DNA of 64,000 nucleotides from Euptelea pleiosperma (Eukaryota; Streptophyta; Magnoliopsida; Ranunculales; Eupteleaceae), in assembly GCA_035048495.1 (NCBI GenBank), contig CM068553.1, positions 2,115,259-2,179,258 on the forward strand, given 5' to 3'. The notes below the pieces were generated by a model. It had not been told where the DNA came from and ran no database searches. It saw only the letters and a program-made list of their open reading frames with translations. Below are positions 34,692 to 59,100 of this stretch, in pieces (the first letter of the stretch is position 1; each line of letters opens with the position of its first letter). Both the position numbers and the translations under genes were made by a program.

Positions 34692-35048
34692 CATGGTTTT
34701 AAAAATGGCCGTTTAAACGGTTTTAACGGCCGTTTAAACGGTAACGCCCCAAGCCAGTTTCCATTCAAACACGTTTTAACGCTTTTGAATTTAACGGTTG
34801 TTTTTTTTGTTTTAACGGTCGATAAAATATTTTAAACGGCAGTTAAAATCGTTTAAACAGCCATTAACCGTTTAATTCCGTTAAATTCCATTTTTTTTAA
34901 ATTTCAAAATTTGAATTTCAGCGCCATTTTCCGTTTTTCCATTAAAATCTGTTAAATTCCGTTTTTTCCATTTTTGTCCCTGGTCGTTTCAATCCGTTTT
35001 AACGGCTCCAGTCCGTTTAACCGTTAAAACGGCCTCCTTTAAGCCTTG
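34692..35048. mobile_element. hAT-type AACGG MITE (TTTAAACGG variant)
   Basis: Ends CATGGTTTTAAAAATGGCCG and GGCCTCCTTTAAGCCTTG; flanks ATAATAAC (34684-34691) and CTAATAAC (35049-35056), 7 of 8 matching. The inside is GTTTAAACGG words and GGTAACGCCCCAAGCC. Confidence 0.85.
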
Positions 35049-35265
35049 CTAATAACAAATAAAAATAAGAGCCAATTGGGCTAACCTGAAACATCTTGAG
35101 CCCATTTTCCCACGAATGACATTTTGATGATACGGGTAATTAGAAGACCATTTTCCAATCAAACCACAGGTAAGCGAACAGAAAATAGAGCATACTGAAT
35201 GCCGTATGGAGAAGAAAACACAAATTATGATAAAATTAGATTATGTGGATATACTCAGATTTTGA
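35049..35265. other. Downstream flank of UGE
   Basis: Between the MITE and the UGE stop codon; expected to include its 3'UTR. Nothing else seen. Confidence 0.4.
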
Positions 35266-48831
<13,566 letters not shown>

Positions 48832-49094
48832 GGACGAGAGAGAGTAAGAGATCGAGAGCTTACAAGAGCTAGGAGAAACCGTATCCGAGTATCCGACAGC
48901 CCCGCAATGGTGTCCGGTCTTTTCTCGGATGCTTTTGGATTCTGTAACGTAGTCCTTATCTGTTTTTTGGCTTGATCCAAGTGTCATGTCGTGGACGAAA
49001 AGATACCATTTTATTAGGTCTAATCGGGAGCACCATTTAATGGAGATCCCACCAGTGATCTCGATCTCCTAGGACATTGAAATGATGCTTAGTG
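48832..49094 (-). promoter_or_regulatory. 5'UTR and upstream region of UGE
   Basis: Upstream of the start at 48831. The frame stays open above the ATG for about 50 codons, but those residues do not match UGE proteins, so this is taken as leader. An AACGG MITE begins at 49103, leaving only about 270 bp of unique upstream DNA. Confidence 0.5.
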
Positions 49095-49102
49095 ATCTCA
49101 AG

Positions 49103-49511
49103 CATGCTTTTAAAAACGGCCGTTTAAACGGTAACGCCCCAAGCCCGTTTCCGTTAAAACTGTTTAAACACGTTTTAACGGTTTTGAAAAAATGGCCATT
49201 TTTTTTGTTTAAACGGCCGTTAAAGTCGTTTAAACAGCTGTTTAATTCTGAAAAATTTTGTGGAAAAAACGGCCGTTAAATCCATTTAATTCCGTTATAA
49301 TCCGTTTAATTTCCGTTAAATTCTATTTTTTTTTAAATTTTTAAATTTCAAAATTTGAATTTCAGTGCCATTTTTTCCGTTAAAATCCGTTTAATTCCGT
49401 TTTTTTCCTTTTTTTTTTCATATTTTCCCGTCCATTTCAATCCGTTTAAACGGTTTAAACGGTAACACCCCCAGTCTGTTTAACCGTTAAAACGGCCTCC
49501 TTTAAACCTTG
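49103..49511. mobile_element. hAT-type AACGG MITE (TTTAAACGG variant) upstream of UGE
   Basis: Ends CATGCTTTTAAAAACGGCCG and GGCCTCCTTTAAACCTTG; flanks ATCTCAAG (49095-49102) and ACCTCAAG (49512-49519), 7 of 8 matching. Confidence 0.87.
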
Positions 49512-49539
49512 ACCTCAAGTAGGAGTAAAACTTCGCTGA

Positions 49540-49748
49540 CAGCCCACAATTTAGTCATGTGGCACATTTGTGGAGGACGCTGACCGTTTGGATGTTTGGT
49601 CAATCCCTAGGTGGACTTAAAACCCAAAAATCAACCCGATTAGAAATTTCAAAGCGTTGGATGGGAGTCATTTTCATGGATTGAATTTAACCGTTGGAAT
49701 TTTAGCATTATTGACCATTATTTGGGGTACAAGAATCCAAACCTCAAC
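49540..49748. mobile_element. Left half of a family A MITE
   Basis: TTAGTCATGTGGCACATTTG, GACCGTTTGGATGTTTGG, CCCTAGGTGGACTTAAAACC, then ATCAACCCGATTAGAAATTTC. The right half is cut off by the next element. Confidence 0.6.
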
Positions 49749-50013
49749 TAGGGGTGTGAACTGGTGGGAGGCACCTGCGGACCGAGACCGTAAGCCCGGG
49801 ATGGACCCTCAGTTCTTAGGGGTGCCAGCTAGGGGTGTCCAACAGTCAAATTTATGATCATTGGGCACAAAAGGGAGGGAGAACACGATTCAATTGTGCA
49901 GCCTACTGGGCCGGATTCAAAATGCCAAGTCCAAGCCCGATCCTTAGAAGGACAGGTTGGCCTGGCCGGGTCAGGTTAGACCACAGGTTCACGGGCCAGA
50001 TTTTACACCCCTA
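49749..50013. mobile_element. hAT-type MITE with TAGGGGTGT ends
   Basis: Ends TAGGGGTGTGAAC and TTTTACACCCCTA; flanks ACCTCAAC and ATCACAAC match 6 of 8. Related to 39708-40121. Confidence 0.65.
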
Positions 50014-50029
50014 ATCACAACCATCAGAT

Positions 50030-50260
50030 GGGTTCCTTGTCTTGAATCACAAATGATCGACTTGGAGGCTAGCTGTCGGATTTGAATATTACCATGGGCT
50101 TCTTGAACAGGCCGATGTATGATGAAAAAAAAATGTTCAAATCAATGGATAGAAATCAGCAATCAGGCTGATTATTTTTGGTGTGTAGATTTAACAAGGA
50201 ATACGCAAAATGGGTCAGTGGGCCCCAAGAAGTGTGTCACTTGGTATTTTGCGAGACGTG
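50030..50260. mobile_element. Family C MITE, degraded
   Basis: CCATGGGCTTCTTGAACAGG, AATCAGCAATCAGGCTG, TTTTTGGTGTGTAG and GGGTCAGTGGGCCCC recall family C; the ends are lost. Confidence 0.5.
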
Positions 50261-50754
50261 TATACCAACTTCAATATACTAGCAACTTTTCATTATGACA
50301 ACTAGTCAACCATGCAACACGTGGTGGGGATCCCCAACACCATCTGAGTCATTCAACTATTTTGGGCAGTCCACGAGATGTGAGGGAACGGTGCAACCGA
50401 AAGGGTCTATAGACTCTATTCATTGAATAGTTGACAGCATGACTTAAATAATTACAGGCCCAGCTCGTCGGGCCTATAAATGCAGTCTAAGCCCAGGCCC
50501 TAGTAGGGCTGGCCCTAAAAACCACCAGGCCATTAACACCGTCCTTATGATGGTTTTTAATATTCTGTTTGGCTCAGGGGTTTAGACATTAGGTTCCCAG
50601 TCAACCAGTTCTTCTGCATGTTTTTGGCTGTTTTCTAAGTTCGATTTCCCTCAAAGCAGTTTAAGGTTGACCCTTGAATGGAACAGGACACAAAAATCCC
50701 TGCATCCAAATATGTCATCTTCAACATATGGCCAAGAAAAATAAATATTAATTG
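50261..50754. other. Intergenic, no gene recognised
   Basis: No repeat ends or coding signal. The right side includes the T-rich terminator side of the tRNA gene: on the minus strand, a T5 run at 50741-50737. Confidence 0.4.
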
Positions 50755-50827
50755 TGGAGGTGCGGGGAATCGAACCCCGTGCCTCTCGCATGCGAAGCGA
50801 GCGCTCTACCATATGAGCTACACCCCC
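50755..50827 (-). tRNA. tRNA-Ala (anticodon CGC)
   Basis: The 73-nt gene on the minus strand starts GGGGGTGTAGCTCATATGG and ends GGTTCGATTCCCCGCACC plus TCCA. The acceptor stem GGGGGTG pairs with CACCTCC, and the anticodon stem CTCGC/GCGAG holds the loop TTCGCAT, so the anticodon is CGC. A-box (TAGCTCATATGG) and B-box (GGTTCGATTCC) are good, there is no intron, and a T-run follows. This is a standard functional nuclear tRNA. Confidence 0.97.
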
Positions 50828-51014
50828 TAGATTGGCTTTTAGGCTTAGTTTAACTTATTTCTTATAATTTATTTTATGTAATTCCAAACAAAAAATGCAT
50901 TTCGAAAATCTTAAAGAAGGAATACATGCTCCCTCATTTCACGTATTACTTGTAATCCTAGCTAAATCTTGAATGTTGAGTTACATTTCCATGAAAAATA
51001 AAAAATAAAAGTAC
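50828..51014. other. Intergenic, no feature
   Basis: AT-rich; nothing recognised. Confidence 0.35.
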
Positions 51015-51265
51015 TTAAAAAACGTCACTGACCGTATGGATGTTTGGCACATCCATAGATGGGCTTACATACCAAAATTCAACCTGATTAGTAATTTCAA
51101 TCGGGGTACACAGATCCAAAGGTTTGAAATCACTAATCAGGCTGATATTTGGTATGTTGGTCCAACTAGGGATGGGCCAAATATCCTTAGGATCAGTGGT
51201 ATCTAAAAGTGTGCCACGTGGCCCATACTGTGGTCCGGATGTCGACGTCCTGTGAAGCCCGTGTG
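51015..51265. mobile_element. Family A MITE (shortened)
   Basis: Left GACCGTATGGATGTTTGGC and TTCAACCTGATTAGTAATTTC; right ACTAATCAGGCTGATATTTGG and GTGTGCCACGTGGCCC. It lacks part of the left arm. Confidence 0.7.
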
Positions 51266-51336
51266 AGCTAAGAGTGCACACAACGTTCTCTGAAATTTTC
51301 TGAAGGGAATGCTTCTCAGAGAAAAGAATTCAATAG

Positions 51337-51641
51337 GGCCGTGTTTGATTGCACGGAAAATTTTCTCGAGAAAATACATCTGGGATATGCCTTAAATGGC
51401 TGATTGATTGCAACTGAGAACACATTTAAATCATGTGATGAAATAGAAGTGTATTTTTAGGTGGAAATGAGTTCTCACCTCTCTGGATGGGAAATGAATT
51501 CGGGGCTTAGTAGGAAAAATTATCCAGATCTAAATGGCTTGTTAGGAAAAATTATACAGATTTATACTGGCTACCTAACAATGGACAGTTGTGTTTTCCT
51601 AAGGAAAATGCAATTTTCCCACTTGGTAATCAAACATGGCC
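51337..51641. mobile_element. PIF/Harbinger-type MITE
   Basis: Ends GGCCGTGTTTGATTGCACGG and TTGGTAATCAAACATGGCC; 3-bp flank TAG on both sides (51334-51336 and 51642-51644). Close relative of 53713-54019. Confidence 0.85.
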
Positions 51642-51649
51642 TAGAAGTG

Positions 51650-52330
51650 AGAATGAGCTGAGAAAGAGGTCTTCTAGGAACCCTGGCCATGACAGGGACT
51701 CAAATATCAGTGGAAGAATATTGTAGACAATGAATTGGGTTCATTTAAGCAAGAATACAGAGATGGGAAGTGCCACGGAAAAGAGTACTCTGGAAGCTGG
51801 CATAAACGGCATAGTATAGAATCAGACAGCAGCAACCGGCCGCAGATACCATGGCAATTTCAGTGATCAACCAAGTTTGAAAAGTCGGAGGATTTATGAC
51901 GACAATTATAATCACTCTGGCTACTTGGGGAAGCATTATTCACGCTGTTCAATGGAGAGGTCTTACAGAAACTCTTCTTCTTCTACATCCCGGGTTTCTT
52001 CCTTGAGCAGGTAATCTTCTAGGCATTATGATTAGTCTTTGTCTTCTAGCTAAAGGAACGCATGATCGGCGTGGCCGAAGCCCGTGTTATTCTAAGCGCT
52101 CCCCACATGATCGGGCTTGGCACCACGATCACCGGGACCGAAGCCCAGTCCACTCTGAGCGGTTTCCACACGATTGGGCTTTTGTCACCATGATCACAGG
52201 AAGTGAAGTTCGGTTCGCACCGAGTGGTCCCACATGATCGAGGCCCACATCAAGATCGCAAGGACCGATCCCTGGGATATTGCTTACAACTACAAGCGAG
52301 TTGACCTACCATTCAATTTATATTATGAAT
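51650..52330 (+). pseudogene. Decayed RS-repeat nuclear protein gene fragment
   Basis: The plus strand shows pieces in different frames: SFKQEYRDGKCHGKEYSG, HKRHSIESDSSNRPQ, KSRRIYDDNYNHSGYLGKHY, RNSSSSTSRVSSLSR, then HDRRGRSPCYSKRSPHDRAW and HHDHRDRSPVHSERFPHDWA. Stops such as TGA in place of CGA and several frameshifts make it dead. The repeated DRSPxxSERSPHDRAxHHDH pattern is an Arg/Ser/His repeat array. I recall similar arrays in the N-terminal part of plant SET-domain proteins of the ATXR3 type, but this is a weak match from memory. There is no start, and no SET domain is present. Confidence 0.6.
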
Positions 52331-52484
52331 AAATTCTTGAGCGAAAAAGACTTTAATTTAGTGAAAATTGAAGGTTTGTGAAATTATTTCAATTTTAATA
52401 TGTTCATTAAGAATGTAATGTCTTAAACAATTAAGTGCCTTTCTGGTAAGCATCCAAAAACAGATTTTCTTGTATTATAATATA

Positions 52485-52682
52485 CTAGTGGGTGGCACGT
52501 GCCCACCGCACTCCCCGACAAAGTATTTGTCAAAATCGGGTGTGACTGGCTGAGATCCACCGTCCAGTTGAGGGATAAGATCTTGGTCCTTCTTTATTGA
52601 AGCCTCTTGGGGGATAAGATCTTAGCCCTTCTTATTGAAGCCTATAAAAGGGGGAGACAACTGAGGTCCCTTGTTATATAGA
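52485..52682 (-). mobile_element. Small Helitron-like element
   Basis: On the minus strand it starts TCTATATAACAAGGG after an A, and ends GGGCACGTGCCACCCACTAG followed by T. The GGCACGTGCC palindrome before CTAG is the expected 3' hairpin. About 198 bp; a short internal repeat (GGGGGATAAGATCTTAG and AGGGATAAGATCTTGG). Confidence 0.7.
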
Positions 52683-53100
52683 TACTTTTTTTAACATGAA
52701 GATTGAGATCAAAACATATAATAATAGAAAATGCCAACAAATTTTTATATAAAATTTAAATTTTATGGTACCCGTGTTAAGCATTGGCCATTGAATACTC
52801 GTTAAATACAAAAACATTTAGTAAAATTTAAATTCTATAGTGCCCGTGTTGAGCATTGGCCATTAAATATAAAGGAGTGGCAACATGGTCAGTTCTTTTC
52901 AGAAAACTGTAGATGGACAGTACACAGCATCAAAAATTTGATGCAAGTACCCTTAAACCTCGATACCTAGACACTTAGTTAATTAAATTTATTTTTATTT
53001 TTTTCGTCTTTTGTGTACACGGCGACTTGGAGTACTTGCAGTGCTCGTCCATCAAAAGAAATTCAGTTCTTTGAGACCCCAGGGATATTTCCATAACCTC
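52683..53100 (+). promoter_or_regulatory. Upstream region of WSD copy 1
   Basis: Similar to 61300-61560 in front of WSD copy 2 (shared CATGGTCAGTTCTTTT, CAGCATCAAAA, CTTAGTTAATTAAAT, GGCGACTTGGAGTAC), so the duplication includes the promoter. Confidence 0.6.
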
Positions 53101-53103
53101 TCC

Positions 53104-53111
53104 TATAAAAA
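53104..53111 (+). promoter_or_regulatory. TATA box of WSD copy 1
   Basis: TATAAAAA about 77 bp before the ATG at 53181; a spacing that puts transcription start near 53135. Copy 2 has CATAAAAA at the matching place (about 61568). Confidence 0.6.
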
Positions 53112-53180
53112 GGAAACAAGGCTCCTCACCCATCACTGCGTCCTGAATCTCTTGATCGTCTCTACAATCTCTTGAATGCC

Positions 53181-56100
53181 ATGGATTTCGTTGGAAGACT
53201 CAGACCGGGAAAGAAAGATCTCAAAGCTATAGTAACAAAGAGACCCACAGAAAGAGGAGACGTGGAATCAAACGGCGTGTTAACGGACGACCAGCCATTA
53301 AGTCCATCTAGTCTTTTGGTTCATGAGCCTAACATAAACTGTCACATCATAGTGATCATGGGTTGGAAGAATAGAATCGACTCTAACGCGTTTAAAACAG
53401 GAATAAAGAATACAATGCTCATGCATCCTCGCTTCTTTAGCGTACCGGTAAGAGAGCTTGTTCTTTTGTGTTTACTTAATTAATGAAAATTCCACTGTAC
53501 TTTTTCTGTTTCGTTTCGCTTGGGCAATTGGTTCTTCTAGGTCTCATTTTGCTCCATCCAGGCCAGTGGAAAAATATTTGTGCCCTGGAATAAGCAAAGT
53601 AGGCTGTGGGAACGACTAGTAATTTATTGCAAAGTCAAGGATATTTTCGCCTTTCTTCAGACAGCCTTTCTTCCCGCCAGTTTTACTTAAAAAACACTTA
53701 CAATTTTATTAAGGCCGTGTTTGATTGCACGGAAAATTTTCCCTAGAAAATACATTTGGGATATGCCTTAAATGGTTGATTGATTGCAACTAAGAACACA
53801 TATTTCAATCTTGTGAGAAAATAAAGGTGTATTTTCAGGTGGAACTGAATTCTCACCTATCCGGATGGGAAATGAAATCCGGGCTTAGTAGAAAAAATTA
53901 TCCAAATTTATATGGCTTGTTAGAAAAAATTATGCAAATTTATACTGGCTACCTAACAATGGACAGTTGTGTTTTCCTAAAGAAAATGTAATTTTCCCAC
54001 TTGGTAATCAAACACGGCCTAAGGGAAATTTTAGTCGCACCCCCACAAAATGTGAGGGCACCCGAAACCCTTAATTGTTTTAACTTTTTTTTAATTCCTG
54101 TAATGCCCTATTATGTTAGGGCATTTGGGTGCAAAGATCCAAAGACTATAAATCAATAATCAGGCTGATTTTTGGTTTACAAGTCCACCGAGGAACTGGC
54201 CAAACATCCATATAGTCAGCGCCCTTTAATAGTGTGCCACGTGGCTCGTATTGTGGGTTGCCATTGTGATTGAAGTTTTACTCGTTTGCCAGTGCTTTGG
54301 GGTGCATTCAACAGATTGGGTGCCCTCATAAATTTTGAAATAAAAGATGGGGTGCATACAACAGGTCGGGTGCCCTCACATTTTGTGGGGTGCGACTAAT
54401 TTTTCCCTTTTATTAATATTAAATTTCATACTAACTAAATCAACAGGTTGTCGACGAGATCAAAGGCATGGGGATGAAATGGGTTCGAACAAAGGTGGAT
54501 ATAGAAAATCACGTGATCATCCCGGATCTGGGCCGGAACATGGACTCACCGGACCAGTTCGTCGAAGACTACGTATCAGATCTTAGCAAAACCACCATGG
54601 ACATGTCAAAACCGCTCTGGGAAGTCCACCTCCTCGACGTCAAAACCACAGAAGCAGAGTCAGTAGGGGTTTTCCGAATCCACCACTCTCTCGGCGATGG
54701 CGTGTCTCTCATATCTCTTCTCCTCGCTTGTACTCGAAAAACCGCCGATCCTGAACTATTGCCGACGATTCCAGCGAGGAAAGAAGCGGTTTCGAGGAGT
54801 CCTGTCCAGGCAGTTTTTCGGTTAGTTTGGAATACTTTGGTGGACATTTGGATGTTTATGGCGACATTGATGTGTTTGAAGGATACGGAGACACCTATCA
54901 AAGGTGCACCGGGGGTTGAATTCACCCCTAAGCGGTTCGTCCATCGGACGGTTAGTCTGGATGATATCAAGTTAGTGAAGAATGCAATGAACACGGTACG
55001 TTTAGGCTTTTAGCAACCGAGCTGTGTGGTTTTCAACCTCAGGCATACTTCCTCCCTACATCTGCACCGTTGCACTCGATGACCAACCAACAGTGCTGGA
55101 CCTTAGGGAGGACGTTCTCCTAAAGGGTAGCAATTTAGCACCATACATTTTCCTCTAACGGAGCAATTGTAAGGTGGTTAGACCCTAAGGTACGGCTGCC
55201 AATGGATCGGGTTTAGGTCAGATCGGAGTTGGTCTAGATCCGTCCTATAGCTTATTGGATCACAAATTCAGATCCAGACCCGATCCAATAAGCTATAAGA
55301 ACTTATGGGATTGGAATATTGGATAGGGTGACCTAACAGCTAACATCGAGTTAAAGCCTGCCAAGAAGCCAAAACTGACTACAAAGGAAAGACCAAAACA
55401 AAGCAACACCACCCAAACCCCCACCCGGTGGCGGAGCCATGATGGCCTCACGCCACAGTCAACGGACAAGTGAAGGATGGATCTCTGCCGCATATAGATC
55501 GAAGGGTCATGACGTAACAAGGTGTACCTGACGCTTTTTGGCTTAGGAAGTACATTTTTGTTACTCACCGCTGCCCTCTAGGCCCACTGACCACATGGAT
55601 TTTTAGTTCACCCTCGGTAGACATTCATACAAAAAATCAGCATGTTTGATGAATTTTAGCCGTTACTTTAGTACTAAAAAATGGTTGAATCCAACGGCTA
55701 CAATCACACCTAAAAGAGTAGTAAAATGTATTGTCTAAGAGATCACCAATCAGTGTGATTTTGGGTGTGTAAATCCACTAAGAGGTGGGCTAAACATCAA
55801 TGCGGTCAGTGGGCCTAGATGGCATGCAGCGGTGAGTAAGATAACATAGTGCTCCAGAGACGGGCCCACTGACCGTTTAACATAAAAGATGATCCATTGA
55901 TTCCTTATTACGCAAAAATAAAATCGTTGCGATTCATTTTTTTTATTCCTATTTGATTTTGAAAAGCAAAATCTTTATTTAACAGACAATAAACGATGTT
56001 CTTTTGGGGATCACAACTGCTGGTCTCTCTCGTTATCTCAACAGGAGATATGGTGAGTTTTGACTTGCAAATTATACTACATCTGCACCGTTGGACACAC

Positions 56101-59100
56101 GGTTTATTTCCTTGGACATCGTGATCAAATGCTTAGGTTTGATCTATGGTGTGCTTAGCGGCTTAACCCACCATGCGTAGATTAGTGTCCTCTAATGCTT
56201 TGTTCCATTCGGCAGGCGATGGTGTGAAGGATGAAAAAAGTAATAATCTTCCAAAAGGCATTCGCCTTAAAACAGCTCTTATGGTTAACATGAGACCATC
56301 CCCAGGGATTCAGGTTAGTGCTAGCTTCTCTCCCGGCCTTCTAACAGTTAAATTGATTTCTAGTGTGAATATATCTATGGTATCCATATATAATGAAAGT
56401 TCCCTTTTGCTTCAGAGCATAGTGGAATCGTTGTGAGTTCGTGAACGTACCTTGATCTTGAGGGAACCACACATCTCTCTGTGTCATGTGTTTGCATCTT
56501 CATTTAATTTTTTATTTTATTGTGTTGTGGTTTGCTTGTGGTCGACCTCATCAGCACGATCTTGATCTTCATAGGAGAAAAATAGAAAATGCTCACATTT
56601 TACTTATTCTAGACTCTATAGCAAGGTTTAAACGTTTGAAGGACATAACGGTAAATGTCCATTATAACAGGTCATGTCATGGTAAAAAAATAACAGTGTT
56701 TACTGGACCGAATTTTCATCAAATATCGATCCGGTTCATGATGAACCTGAATTTTAAAGAGAACCGGCAATTTTTTTAAAGCCATTGGTTCGACAGTCAA
56801 ACTGGTCTAACCACCGGTTCTTATGCACAGTTTGAATAATGAATCCCTACATATGAAATCCTAAATATATGAGCAATTTATCCATGGCCAAAGAGAATTT
56901 TTTTAAAAATGAGTATGGTTTCCAAATATGAGAGGATTTCTCAAAAATTATAACTAAATCTTCAAAAATTTATGGTATATATATTCCTATGCAAAATAAG
57001 AAACAAATTTACTGTTATAAAAAAAATCTTCATTCTTTAATCTCAATCCTAAACGTATTCTTAGAGAAAGAAAATTAAGGGCCTTGGAGTGAAGGATATT
57101 GGGGTTCATGAAGAAGTAAAATGTAGTGTGTAAATAGTAATTTCAGAAAGGATAATGCCAATTAATTAATGGTCAACAGATAAGTCAATAAAATGTGGTT
57201 AGGTCATCTGATCGGACTGCTTTTAGGAAACTGATGCGATCAGCTTTTGGAAAACGTCTTCTTTAGGATCCAGATCGACCACTGGGTATTCCTCGTAATT
57301 TTGGTTGAATTTCGGGGAAACAATCAATGAGATGGATCGACCTGGGGACTAGGGACCGAGTCCTTGCAAAGGATAACTGAGTGGTTCCAATGAAAATCGT
57401 GATGGATTCTTGTTTGACATAACAAATATATAAACAGGTTATGGCTGACATGATGAAGGACAAAACGGAGGCCAAGTGGGGCAACTGTGTCAGCTACATT
57501 CTCTTCCCTTTCACCATTGCCCTACGAGACGATCCGTTGGATTATGTTCATGAGATGAAAGTCACTGTGGATCGAAAGAAGCACTCTCGTGAAGTTGCTT
57601 TCAGATCCTCCAGTGTCGCTTTTATTGTCAAGTCCATTGGCATTAAGGTATGAATCTCTCTCCCTTTCTTTGTCTCTTCTCTCATGCCCACGCATAGAAG
57701 AAATAAGGCCGCATCTCAAAGTTACTGATTTCTAATGAAGTTTTTTGCATGGTTAATTATAGGCAGCAACTCTAGTTCACAAAATTCTCTCACACACAAC
57801 AATGTCCTTCTCGAATGTTGTGGGGCCGCTTGAAGAAGTTAGTCTTTTCGGCCATCCGATAGCTTACCTTGCTCCCAGTGTTTATGGTCTTCCACAAGTA
57901 AGTTTTCCTCTAAGAGATAAGTGAATTGCACGTGGTTTTAAAAAATGGCCGTTATAAAGAAATTAACGACTCTTATAATCATGGTTCGAAGTACTCTCGG
58001 CGATCCCGTTCTGGATCACCATTCACCATCCAATCCAATTCAAGATCACTGTTTCCTAAAGAAGTCGTTCATTAATTGTACCGGTCCAGATTGAGATTGG
58101 AGCCCACCGACCCGGCCTCCAATCCCGAGACATCAAACCATGGTTATAACGGCAACACCCCAAGCCCATTACATTTTTACCATTATAGAACCTGAAAAGG
58201 AAAAAAGAAGTTATTTGCTATAACGGAAATAGAAGTCCTTATTGTTAACAGATGGTCCTGTTCTGGCACACGTGGTGTGTTGACCCGACACCCCGTTGGT
58301 ATATATAGTTGTTTCACCTTTACTCAACATCTTTAGGGTTAATGGTTGTTTAATAGTTATGTTATATCAAGTTTTTTTATTGGAAAAGTAATATAATATT
58401 GGTCACCTTCTTATCAAAACGGCAGGATGTACGTGTCTAGCATTTTGGGACTTTCAAACTCATAAGGTCCCCTCCCAAAATATCTGACACGTACCCTTTG
58501 TTAATCATCCTTAGCCAACTAACGGGTTTAACAGTTTAACGTGGGTTGGGTTTAGGCCAGGATGTACGTGTCTGGCATTTTGGGAAGGGAACCTTCAAAG
58601 TCTTTTCTTCCATTTTTGTTTGGGTCGGGTTCCGGTGACTAACAGTTTTGACCAAATTTTTTTACCAACACCTTGGCGTACCCTCATAGAAGATGAATCA
58701 ATGGCTGATTTTTGGTGAGGACGATCTCAATGGTGAGGAGATGATCCTCACAAAAATTCAAATCATTCTAATATTCATAGACTGGTTTAGAAGTTGAAGA
58801 ATTATGGACCATCAATTTTCACCGTGTAACTTGAAAACCATATTTAACGGGGTTAGAAATTTCAGAATGGGCTGATTTTTTGTTGGGGTTATCTATATGG
58901 TGAGGAGATCATCCTCACCAAAAATCAGCCATTGATTCATCTTCTATGAGGGTACACCAAGGTGTTGGTCAAAAATATTGGTCAAAGCTGTTGGTCACCA
59001 GAACCCGACCCTTTTTGTTATTCACCTTTGCTCTCGGGGTCCATTAACCGCATGGATGTTTAGCCCACTCCTTGGTAGATATTCATACAAAAAATCAGCT

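Noticed and set aside
48832..48987. In-frame N-terminal extension of UGE by about 50 codons
   Set aside because: The extra residues do not resemble any UGE, and the family starts at the Met just before the NAD-binding fold. Treated as leader.
54569..54994. A 141-codon open frame on the minus strand
   Set aside because: It is the exact antisense of WSD exon 2 and has no known domain; a shadow of the real gene.
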